Origin: an uncultured Deferribacteraceae bacterium
GTDB taxonomy: Bacteria; Chrysiogenota; Deferribacteres; Deferribacterales; Mucispirillaceae
Direction: 5' to 3'
Assembly (NCBI GenBank): GCA_947039055.1
Contig: CAMQYB010000029.1
Location: 1 to 13,319 of the forward strand
Length of the DNA: 13,319 nucleotides
Shown: one piece after another, positions 7,462 to 13,319 of the stretch
How the letters are laid out: the number at the start of each line of letters is the position of its first letter
Numbering within the stretch: position 1 is the stretch's first letter
Notes under the pieces: generated by a model
Told to the model about the DNA's origin: nothing
The model's database searches: none
Seen by the model: only the letters and a program-made list of their open reading frames with translations
Position numbers and translations under genes: made by a program

Positions 7462-9951
7462 ATGTTAGATAAAAATAATAGGTTGTTAGACATCTCAAAA
7501 CCAGGAAGATATGTTGGTAGTGAGATAAATAGTATTAAAAAAGATAATCATAATGAGCTCACATCGTTCTGTTTAATTTTTCCAGATATATACGAGATTG
7601 GTTCATCGCATTTAGGTTATAGATTGCTGTATGATATTTTAAACAGATCAGATAAAATATCTTGTGAGAGATTTTTTGCACCGTGGGTAGATGCGGTAGA
7701 GATGTTTGGTAGCGATATTTTTAGATCTATTGAACACTCTAAAAGTTTGAAAGATTTTGATGTTTTAGGATTTTCTATAGCTTATGAATTAAGTTATACA
7801 ACGATCCTTGCTATCCTTAAAAACTCAGATATTAGTTTACGATCAAAAGATAGATTGGATGATAATAGCACACCGATTATTATAGCGGGTGGTGGTGCAA
7901 CATTTAATCCAGCACCGATTTCAACATTTATGGATATCTTTTATATCGGTGAAGCTGATGATCATATCACAAAAATTGTTGAAGAGATCGGTGATTTAAA
8001 ATCACAATCAAAATCTAAAAAAGATATTTTAATCTATCTTAACGATAAATATACATTTCTTTATATACCTTTAATTGATCCAGATAAGCGACCACTTAGA
8101 GATGTTTCAAAAACATTTGCAGAAAGTAAGGGTGTACAGAAACCGTTAATCACTATGCTAGAAGCTGTTCAAGATAGGATAACTGTAGAGATCGCACGAG
8201 GTTGCACGGCAGGTTGTAGGTTCTGTCAAGCAGGGATGATATATCGTCCTGTTCGTGAAAGGTCGGTTGAAAACATTACAAATGAAGCGATGAATCAAGC
8301 TGCAAATTCTGGATATAAAGAGGTGTCATTACTATCTTTATCAACAGGAGATTACTCACAGATAACTCCACTTATAGAGAATTTACATAGAGGGTTAGAC
8401 TCTAAACATACGTCATTATCAACACCGTCATTAAGAGCAGACTCAGTTAGTAAAGAGTTGTTTAAAGAGATCACAGGTGTTCGTCGTTCATCATTCACGA
8501 TCGCACCTGAAGCTGGTTCTGAAAGAATGCGAAAGGTTATTAATAAAAATCTTTCAGAAGAGCAGATACTTGATTCTATTAAATTAGCGTCAGAGTGTGG
8601 CGTTACATCTGTTAAATTATACTTTATGATAGGTCTACCTTTTGAGACAGATGACGATATAAAAGATATTATTGAGCTTGCAAGAAAGATATATCATGCA
8701 GCTAATAAACGATCATTTAATGTTACGATTTCAATATCAAATTTTGTTCCAAAAGCTCATACAATTTTTGAATTTCTAGGACAAAATACAGCTGATGAGT
8801 TTCATAGAAAAATGCAGTTATTAAAAAAAGAGATCGCTCCAACACGATTTAAACTTAAATATCATGATATTAAAACCTCAAAAATTGAAGCTGTTCTATC
8901 AAGAGGAGATAAATCAATCGGCAATCTTCTTGAGAAAATTGTAGAGAAGGGTGGATATTTAGATCCGTGGCATGAGTTTTTTAATTACGATATGTGGACG
9001 GATACAGCAAGCGAGATCGGTGTTGATATGTTAAACATAGCCGAGAAAAATTATGATGCAAATGATGTGCTTCCGTGGGATAACATAGATACAGGTGTTA
9101 CTAAAAAGTTTAAGCTTAAAGAGTTTGAAGCTGCAAAAAATGAAGCGATGATTGATGATTGCAGAAGAGGGAAATGTTTTGCTTGTGGCGTGTGTGATTT
9201 CAAAGTTATACAAGTTACGAACGCTAAACCAATTGATGAAAAGTTCTTGATTGATAATGGTTTAGGTACTAAAAGTGAAAGTGACATTGCGAATAATAAT
9301 GATAAAAAAGATGAAAAAAATTATTTTAATTACCTTATAAGATATAAGAAAGATAAGGCTGCAAAATTTTTATCAACACTTGATACGGTACGATTAATTA
9401 ACCATACGCTTGATATTTGCAAAGTTAATCTTGCATATACAGAGGGGTTTAATCCTCAACCTAGAATTGTATTAATTCAACCGTTACAAGTTGGAGTATC
9501 TGGCGATAATGAGATCTTGCTTATTAGGGCAGAGATTGAAAATCTTGATACTTTTATTGAAGAAGTTAATAAAAGCATGGTTGATGGTATTGAGCTTAAA
9601 AATATTGAAAAGATACAATCATTGAAATTAAATAGTTCGTTGAAAATTAAATTAGAACTAACGAGTAGCAACTACGATCTATTTATTAAGTTGCTTAATG
9701 GTGGAACAAATTTCTATGAAGTTGAAGATAAGAAAGGTAGATTGAAAAAAGTGTTCATTGATGAGTATCTTATATCGCACGCAGATAATATATTAGAGAT
9801 GAAAGTAACCTCACAAGGTGCATTTAATATGTTAAAATTCTTTAGATCGGCAGGGCTTAAAAGTAGCGAGATAGAGATTAATAGATTAGGTATTGAAGAG
9901 TTTAACGATGAGTTGACAGATGAGTTAGTCGGTGAGTTAATTAATGAGTGA
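7462..9951 (+). CDS. TIGR03960-type radical SAM protein fused to a DUF2344 (TIGR03936) domain
   Basis: The reaction is unknown. The N-terminal third has the B12-binding-like domain of TIGR03960 proteins, with KPGRYVGSE, FPDIYEIGSSHLGYRLLYDIL, FFAPWVD and IIAGGGATFNPAP. The radical SAM core follows, with the CxxxCxxC cluster C248-C252-C255 (in ARGCTAGCRFCQAG), which should hold a [4Fe-4S] cluster and cleave S-adenosylmethionine. Four more cysteines at C567, C572, C575 and C578 (CRRGKCFACGVC) may bind a second cluster or metal. After a hydrophilic linker (about 598-618) comes a DUF2344-like domain (about 620-829) with FLSTLDTVRLINHTL and YTEGFNPQPR. In clostridia I recall these two parts as separate adjacent genes; here they are one 829-aa chain. 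Start ATG 7462 has AAGGA at 7454-7458. It lies 6 nt after rodA and overlaps the next gene by 8 nt, so it is co-transcribed with the rod genes. Confidence 0.9.
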   Translation: MLDKNNRLLDISKPGRYVGSEINSIKKDNHNELTSFCLIFPDIYEIGSSHLGYRLLYDILNRSDKISCERFFAPWVDAVEMFGSDIFRSIEHSKSLKDFDVLGFSIAYELSYTTILAILKNSDISLRSKDRLDDNSTPIIIAGGGATFNPAPISTFMDIFYIGEADDHITKIVEEIGDLKSQSKSKKDILIYLNDKYTFLYIPLIDPDKRPLRDVSKTFAESKGVQKPLITMLEAVQDRITVEIARGCTAGCRFCQAGMIYRPVRERSVENITNEAMNQAANSGYKEVSLLSLSTGDYSQITPLIENLHRGLDSKHTSLSTPSLRADSVSKELFKEITGVRRSSFTIAPEAGSERMRKVINKNLSEEQILDSIKLASECGVTSVKLYFMIGLPFETDDDIKDIIELARKIYHAANKRSFNVTISISNFVPKAHTIFEFLGQNTADEFHRKMQLLKKEIAPTRFKLKYHDIKTSKIEAVLSRGDKSIGNLLEKIVEKGGYLDPWHEFFNYDMWTDTASEIGVDMLNIAEKNYDANDVLPWDNIDTGVTKKFKLKEFEAAKNEAMIDDCRRGKCFACGVCDFKVIQVTNAKPIDEKFLIDNGLGTKSESDIANNNDKKDEKNYFNYLIRYKKDKAAKFLSTLDTVRLINHTLDICKVNLAYTEGFNPQPRIVLIQPLQVGVSGDNEILLIRAEIENLDTFIEEVNKSMVDGIELKNIEKIQSLKLNSSLKIKLELTSSNYDLFIKLLNGGTNFYEVEDKKGRLKKVFIDEYLISHADNILEMKVTSQGAFNMLKFFRSAGLKSSEIEINRLGIEEFNDELTDELVGELINE

Positions 9952-10747
9952 AGATAAGCGAAAGGAATATTTTGAAGAAATTTATAAGAGGTATAACTCT
10001 AAGGATTTTGTAGATACAGATCCGATATATTTTCCTCATACAGCTTCTGGCAACACAGAGTTTATAGCGTTCACATCTGCACTTTTTGCATACGGTAATG
10101 TTAAAGCTATCAAAAGTTTTTTATCAAATTATTTTGCTTATGCAGGTACAGATCCTATCAAGCTGAACAGTTTTAGTAATGACAGTATGTATTATAGATT
10201 TCAAACAGTAGCAGATGTTTCAAGTTATTCACTTGCGATGAATAGGTTATATGATAGACACGGTTCGATCAGATCTATATTTGAGCGTCATGCAGATAAA
10301 GGGATAGATGATTGTTTAAGTTTTGCAATTACGGATATCCGTAAAGAGTTTAAAGAGATAACGAACGGTGTGAATTTTTTATTACCAATACCTGGTAAAT
10401 CTGCATCGAAGCGATTGATGATGTTTTTGCGTTGGATGATTCGTAAAGATGAGATTGATTTAGGTTTATGGAAGGGTAAGATTTTTCAACCGAGTATGTT
10501 GTATATGCCAGTTGATACTCATATAAAACGAGCGGCTGTTAATATGGGCATAGTATCGAGTAGTGCGTCTCCTAAAGTATCGCTTGATAAGATCAGTAGT
10601 TATTTTAGAGATTTAAATCCGAGAGATCCAGCGAAGTATGATTTTGCTATATCAAGACTTGGTATATCTATGGGGTGCAAGTATTCGTTTTCTGAAACTT
10701 GTGTTTCGTGCATAGATAAGCAGACGTGTATATTTGTAATTAATTAG
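9944..10747 (+). CDS. TIGR02757/DUF2400 family protein with endonuclease III-like motifs
   Basis: Family features are DPIYFPH near the start, FIAFTSALFAYGNVKAI (about 35-51), LLPIPGKSASKRLMMFLRW, MPVDTHIKRAA and a C-terminal FAISRLGISMGCK. These match TIGR02757/DUF2400, for which I know no established function. In addition, the order of motifs recalls endonuclease III (Nth): a helix-hairpin-helix-like PGK at 150-152, VDTHIKR with D191, and four cysteines at the extreme C-terminus, C245-x7-C253-x2-C256-x5-C262. Nth has PGVGRK, VDTH and C-x6-C-x2-C-x5-C in the same order. A DNA-binding or glycosylase-like [4Fe-4S] protein is therefore a reasonable inference, but the Nth lysine position is not clearly conserved. 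The ATG at 9944 has GGTGAG at 9931-9936 and overlaps the radical SAM gene by 8 nt. It is the last gene of the operon. Confidence 0.85.
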   Translation: MSEDKRKEYFEEIYKRYNSKDFVDTDPIYFPHTASGNTEFIAFTSALFAYGNVKAIKSFLSNYFAYAGTDPIKLNSFSNDSMYYRFQTVADVSSYSLAMNRLYDRHGSIRSIFERHADKGIDDCLSFAITDIRKEFKEITNGVNFLLPIPGKSASKRLMMFLRWMIRKDEIDLGLWKGKIFQPSMLYMPVDTHIKRAAVNMGIVSSSASPKVSLDKISSYFRDLNPRDPAKYDFAISRLGISMGCKYSFSETCVSCIDKQTCIFVIN

Positions 10748-10818
10748 TTATGTAATAGCTATTTACAGCTGAGTAGTAAGAGATTAAAGTTCTATTTGCA
10801 ATTGAGTATAAAATTTAA

Positions 10819-10846
10819 ATTAAGATAATAGACTTAATCATTTTTT
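10819..10846 (+). terminator. Weak intrinsic terminator ending the mre operon
   Basis: ATTAAG (10819-10824) pairs with CTTAAT (10833-10838) across an 8-nt loop, followed after two bases by six Ts (10841-10846). The stem is short and AT-rich, so readthrough into trxA is possible. It lies 72 nt after the last stop codon of the operon. Confidence 0.4.
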
Positions 10847-10847
10847 G

Positions 10848-10876
10848 TTGACAATTAGCATAAATAGATAGATAAT
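10848..10876 (+). promoter_or_regulatory. Sigma-70 promoter of trxA
   Basis: A consensus -35 TTGACA (10848-10853) and a -10 GATAAT (10871-10876, 5/6 match) are separated by exactly 17 nt. Transcription would start near 10883, about 42 nt before the trxA ATG. The -35 box begins 2 nt after the T-tract of the preceding terminator. Confidence 0.75.
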
Positions 10877-10924
10877 GCGAGTTGATTTGATAAATAATTG
10901 AAAAGTATTAAGAGGAGATTAGAT

Positions 10925-11242
10925 ATGTCAGTAGAGATAAACACAAGTAATTTTGAGTCTGAAGTACTGAAGTCATCAGTACCTGTTTTAGTTGATTTTT
11001 GGGCAGATTGGTGTATGCCATGCAAGATGTTAACTCCAGTTATTGACGAGTTACAGAAAGAGTTTGATGGCAAAGCAAACGTTGTTAAGGTTAACGTTGA
11101 TGATAATCAAGAGTTAGCAGCAGAGTATAACGTTATGAGTATTCCGACTGTTTTATTATTTAAAGATGGTGCAGTTGTAGAGCAGTTTATCGGAGTTCAA
11201 CCACGCACTGCTTATGTTGATGCGATCAATAAACATTTATAA
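10925..11242 (+). CDS. trxA: Thioredoxin
   Basis: This is a small cytoplasmic thiol-disulfide oxidoreductase that passes electrons from thioredoxin reductase to target proteins. The 105-aa length is typical. The active site lies in FWADWCMPCKML, with cysteines at C30 and C33. The usual motif is WCGPC, and here glycine is replaced by methionine (M31). The cis-proline loop SIPTVLLFKDG and the C-terminal helix are normal. I start at ATG 10925, which has AGGAG at 10913-10917. An upstream in-frame start at 10898 would add nine residues (MKSIKRRLD), lacks a comparable ribosome binding site, and would read through the real one. It has its own promoter (10848-10876) and terminator (11276-11306), so it is monocistronic. 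Confidence 0.95.
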   Translation: MSVEINTSNFESEVLKSSVPVLVDFWADWCMPCKMLTPVIDELQKEFDGKANVVKVNVDDNQELAAEYNVMSIPTVLLFKDGAVVEQFIGVQPRTAYVDAINKHL

Positions 11243-11243
11243 T

Positions 11244-11261
11244 AATTAGTTTTAACTAATT
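11244..11261. repeat. Inverted repeat just after trxA
   Basis: AATTAGT (11244-11250) and ACTAATT (11255-11261) form a 7-bp stem with a TTTA loop, starting 2 nt after the trxA stop codon. No T-run follows. It may protect the mRNA 3' end or be incidental; the real terminator is the next hairpin. Confidence 0.4.
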
Positions 11262-11275
11262 TGTAGATTATACAT

Positions 11276-11306
11276 AAAAGGATAGAGTTAAATCTATCCT
11301 TTTTTT
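11276..11306 (+). terminator. Strong intrinsic terminator of trxA
   Basis: AAAAGGATAGA (11276-11286) pairs perfectly with TCTATCCTTTT (11293-11303) around a GTTAAA loop. The T-run continues to 11306. The A-rich left side means it could also act on the minus strand against readthrough from the convergent LRR gene. Confidence 0.9.
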
Positions 11307-11431
11307 GTTGTGCTATTTTACGGTTTTATATTTTAATTATCGGTTCATAATTACTTCTGCTATTGGTTTAGGTAGACGTATATAGTCTCAAATATATGAT
11401 AAATATCAGTCAAAATATATAGATAAAAAAT

Positions 11432-11715
11432 AGATAAAAAAAGAATGCCGATAAGGGAGTTATCGGATTAATTCTATATGTATTTTTATGCAAACACAAA
11501 AGAACGATATGAGAGATAGATTAAGTTTATTTATAGATAAAAAATAGTGAAAAAGTAGAAGGATAAGGATAAGGATAAGGGAGCTATCGGATTAATTTTA
11601 TATGTATTTTTATGCAAAAAAAAAGAACGATATGAGAGATAAATTAAGTTTATTTATAGATAAAAAAAGAATGCCGATAAGGGAGTTGTAGGACTAGTTT
11701 TATAGATAAAAAAAG
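11432..11715. repeat. Cluster of related ~95-nt direct repeats
   Basis: This gene-free stretch between two convergent genes is built of duplicated fragments. Copy 1 (11450-11544) and copy 2 (11574-11667) both run from GATAAGGGAG to ATAGATAAAAAA. They differ at only a few positions, including a 1-nt length change in an A-run. Copy 3 (11676-11713) has the same two ends but lacks about 57 nt of the middle. AGAATGCC precedes copies 1 and 3, and the variant AGAACGCC starts the terminator at 11713-11726. Copy 1 begins with a hairpin, CCGATAA (11448-11454) and TTATCGG (11460-11466), with an A-run on its left, so it looks like an old minus-strand terminator. Upstream, 11307-11431 shows nothing beyond a short AGATAAAAAA duplication. 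Confidence 0.8.
11561..11578. repeat. GGATAA microsatellite (three units)
   Basis: Three perfect GGATAA hexamers run directly into copy 2 of the larger repeat, replacing the AGAATGCC that precedes copies 1 and 3. Slipped-strand expansion here is plausible. No coding sequence overlaps it. Confidence 0.8.
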
Positions 11716-11737
11716 AACGCCGATAAAATCAGCGTTC
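11708..11737 (-). terminator. Intrinsic terminator of the minus-strand LRR gene
   Basis: GAACGC (11715-11720) pairs with GCGTTC (11732-11737). After a C/A mismatch, GAT (11722-11724) pairs with ATC (11728-11730) around an AAA loop. Read on the minus strand, seven Ts (complement of 11708-11714) follow the stem. It lies about 30 nt beyond the LRR stop codon at 11768-11770. Confidence 0.85.
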
Positions 11738-11767
11738 ATTATAATTCTCTATCTTTTAAAAAAAATA

Positions 11768-13319
11768 TTAAAGTGCAGGATACCTAATAATTGGATCTCT
11801 TAAACTGATCTTTATGTTTTCATCTTTCAAGAAGGTGATTTGTCCAATTTCCGTTAACTTCGTATTTCCACTTCCTGTCACTTTTAATTTATTTATAAAT
11901 GATGTAGTTCCTAGATTTAATGTTGCAAGGATAGTGTTAGAATATAATCCTAAAGTTGTTAAACTAGCAGTGAGTTTAGATAGATCAAGTGTTTTTATTT
12001 CAGCTAGAGTACTTACCGTAAGGTTCGTAAGGTTCGTGAGTTTAGATAGATCAAGTTCTGTTAAGCCAGTCATATTCTCTACATTAAGGTACGTAAGGTT
12101 CGTGAGTTTAGATAGATCAAGTTTATTTAGTGCAGTTAGATTATTTACTGTAAGGCTCGTAAGGTTCGTAAATCCAGATATATCAAGTGTTGTAATTGTA
12201 TAATTACGCAACTCTAATTCTGTTACTTTAGTTTTGTCCACCATGCCAGTTATATCGGCAAGGTTTGTTACAGATTTAAGTGACACCGCTATAGTTGTGA
12301 GGTTGTTTTTAATATCATTAAACCCAGTAATATTCGTTGTATCGATTGCACTTAGTTTTGTAAGGTTCGTGAGTTTAGCTAGATTAAGTTTGGCTAATAG
12401 ACCTAGATCATTTACCGTAAGGCTCGTAAGATTCGTTGCCCCAGTTGGTAGAGTAAGTGTTGTTAGTAAAATTAGATTCTCTAGATAAAGCTCCGTAAGA
12501 TTCGTGAGTTTAGATAGATCAAGTGTACCTAATTTACCAAGCGAACTTACATTAAGGCTCGTAAGGTTCGTCTGTGCAGATAGATCAAGTGTATCTAATT
12601 TATCAAGCCCACTTGCACTTAGTTTCGTAAGGTTCGTCTGTGCAGATAAATCAAGTGTTTTTATGTTAGCTAGACTATTTACCGCAAGGTTCGTAAGGTT
12701 CGTGAGTTTAGCTAGATCGAACTCGCTTATAGTTAGACCCTCTACATTAAGGTTCGTAAGGTTCATGAGTGCAGATAGATCAAGTGTTGTTATACCTAGA
12801 CTACTTACACTAAGTTTCGTAAGGTTCGTGAGTGCAGATAGATCAAGTGTTGTTAAGTTACCCATATACTCTACCTTAAGCTCCGTAAGGTTCGTGAGTT
12901 TAGATAGTTCAAGCGTACTTAATGTACCAAGACTACTTAAATAAAGCTCCGTAAGGTTCGTGAGTGCAGATAGATCAAGTGTTGTTAGTTCATATAGACC
13001 CTGTACCTTAAGGCTCGTAAGGTTCGTGAGTTTAGATAGATCAAGTATATTTAATTGATTTAGATCACCTATCTCAAGGTACGTAAGGTTCGTGAGTTTA
13101 GCTAGCTCAAGTGTTGGTACGCTACCAAGCAAAGTTACCATAAGGTACGTAAGGTTCGTCTGTGCAGATAGATCAAGTGCTTCAAGTTTTGCTAGATGCT
13201 GTACATTAAGTTTCGTAAGTTTCGTGAGTTTAGATAGATCAAGTGCTTCAAGTTTTGCTAGATTTTGTACATTAAGGCTCGTAAGGTTTGTAAATCCAGA
13301 TATATCAAGTGTTGTATCT
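11768..13319 (-). CDS. Leucine-rich-repeat protein, C-terminal part (start beyond the window)
   Basis: The reading frame is open to the window edge, giving at least 516 residues. The methionine encoded at 13141 sits inside a repeat and is not the start. The protein consists of about 19 tandem leucine-rich repeats, mostly 22 residues, of the form LTNLTxLxVxxLxxLxxLDLSK or ...LDLSA, with a few of 21 or 24. One irregular block (around 12190-12340) interrupts the array. The C-terminus departs from the pattern and ends IRYPAL, with no visible LPXTG motif or membrane helix. Such arrays fold as solenoids for protein binding and are common on surface or secreted proteins, but the N-terminus that would show a signal peptide is missing. 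It is not the BspA/TpLRR type with its AFxxC signature. The period of 66 nt keeps other frames open, which explains false antisense reading frames. Function is unknown. Confidence 0.85.
   Translation of the reverse strand, partial: DTTLDISGFTNLTSLNVQNLAKLEALDLSKLTKLTKLNVQHLAKLEALDLSAQTNLTYLMVTLLGSVPTLELAKLTNLTYLEIGDLNQLNILDLSKLTNLTSLKVQGLYELTTLDLSALTNLTELYLSSLGTLSTLELSKLTNLTELKVEYMGNLTTLDLSALTNLTKLSVSSLGITTLDLSALMNLTNLNVEGLTISEFDLAKLTNLTNLAVNSLANIKTLDLSAQTNLTKLSASGLDKLDTLDLSAQTNLTSLNVSSLGKLGTLDLSKLTNLTELYLENLILLTTLTLPTGATNLTSLTVNDLGLLAKLNLAKLTNLTKLSAIDTTNITGFNDIKNNLTTIAVSLKSVTNLADITGMVDKTKVTELELRNYTITTLDISGFTNLTSLTVNNLTALNKLDLSKLTNLTYLNVENMTGLTELDLSKLTNLTNLTVSTLAEIKTLDLSKLTASLTTLGLYSNTILATLNLGTTSFINKLKVTGSGNTKLTEIGQITFLKDENIKISLRDPIIRYPAL

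Noticed and set aside
9031..9671. Minus-strand open frames inside the radical SAM gene
   Set aside because: They overlap a clear conserved coding region and have no family resemblance or ribosome binding sites.
10898..10924. Nine-residue N-terminal extension of trxA
   Set aside because: ATG 10925 has AGGAG at ideal spacing and matches the normal thioredoxin start.
11488..11547. A 19-codon frame (MQTQKNDMRD...) in repeat copy 1
   Set aside because: There is no ribosome binding site, and in copy 2 the A-run is 1 nt shorter, so the frame stops after seven codons. It is not conserved even between the two local copies.
11432..11737. A CRISPR array
   Set aside because: The repeats are about 95 nt, few, unevenly spaced and internally deleted, with no uniform spacers.
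11814..12944. Three plus-strand open frames (11814-12203, 12234-12488, 12504-12944) encoding repeats like LTVRLVRFVSLDRSSV
   Set aside because: They are antisense shadows of the LRR gene. A 66-nt period is divisible by three, so a stop-free frame in one unit stays open in all. They lack ribosome binding sites, and the minus-strand product has the sensible LRR pattern.
11768..13319. A BspA-type or internalin-type assignment of the LRR protein
   Set aside because: The TpLRR AFxxC signature is missing, and neither the internalin cap nor an LPXTG anchor is visible. With the N-terminus missing, no subfamily can be supported.

Overview
The window looks like chromosomal core DNA of an AT-rich, Gram-negative rod, followed by the tail of a large surface-type repeat gene. 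The organism cannot be named from this window alone. A proteobacterial-style primary sigma factor with a long non-conserved insert, a complete mreBCD-mrdA-rodA cluster, and a TIGR03960-type radical SAM gene directly after rodA fit a Deferribacterota- or deltaproteobacteria-like lineage. That placement is an inference.

Layout. Positions 105-1928 encode the housekeeping sigma factor RpoD. A 329-nt gap (1929-2257) holds probable promoter and leader signals for the next operon. Positions 2258-10747 form one tightly packed plus-strand operon with gaps of 11 nt or less, or overlaps: mreB, mreC, mreD, mrdA (PBP2), rodA, a radical SAM protein fused to a DUF2344 domain, and a TIGR02757/DUF2400 protein. 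A weak terminator (10819-10846) abuts a near-consensus promoter (10848-10876) for trxA (10925-11242), which ends in a strong intrinsic terminator (11276-11306). From 11307 to 11767 there is no gene. That stretch holds a family of about 95-nt direct repeats, a GGATAA microsatellite and a minus-strand terminator (11708-11737). The rest, 11768-13319, is the C-terminal part of a minus-strand leucine-rich-repeat protein whose start lies outside the window.

How the genes work together. MreB filaments, MreC, MreD, the transpeptidase PBP2 and the glycosyltransferase RodA form the elongasome, which builds lateral-wall peptidoglycan and sets rod shape. The two last genes of the operon are conserved but uncharacterised. 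One is a radical SAM enzyme. The other carries residues suggesting a relationship to endonuclease III-type DNA glycosylases. TrxA is the general thiol reductant.

No defence island, phage, transposase, CRISPR array, tRNA or rRNA was seen. The points most worth a second look are the endonuclease III-like signature in the TIGR02757 protein, the radical SAM-DUF2344 fusion co-transcribed with the rod genes, KTS in place of KTG in PBP2, a CMPC thioredoxin active site, the DNA-level uniformity of the LRR array, and the repeat cluster beside it.
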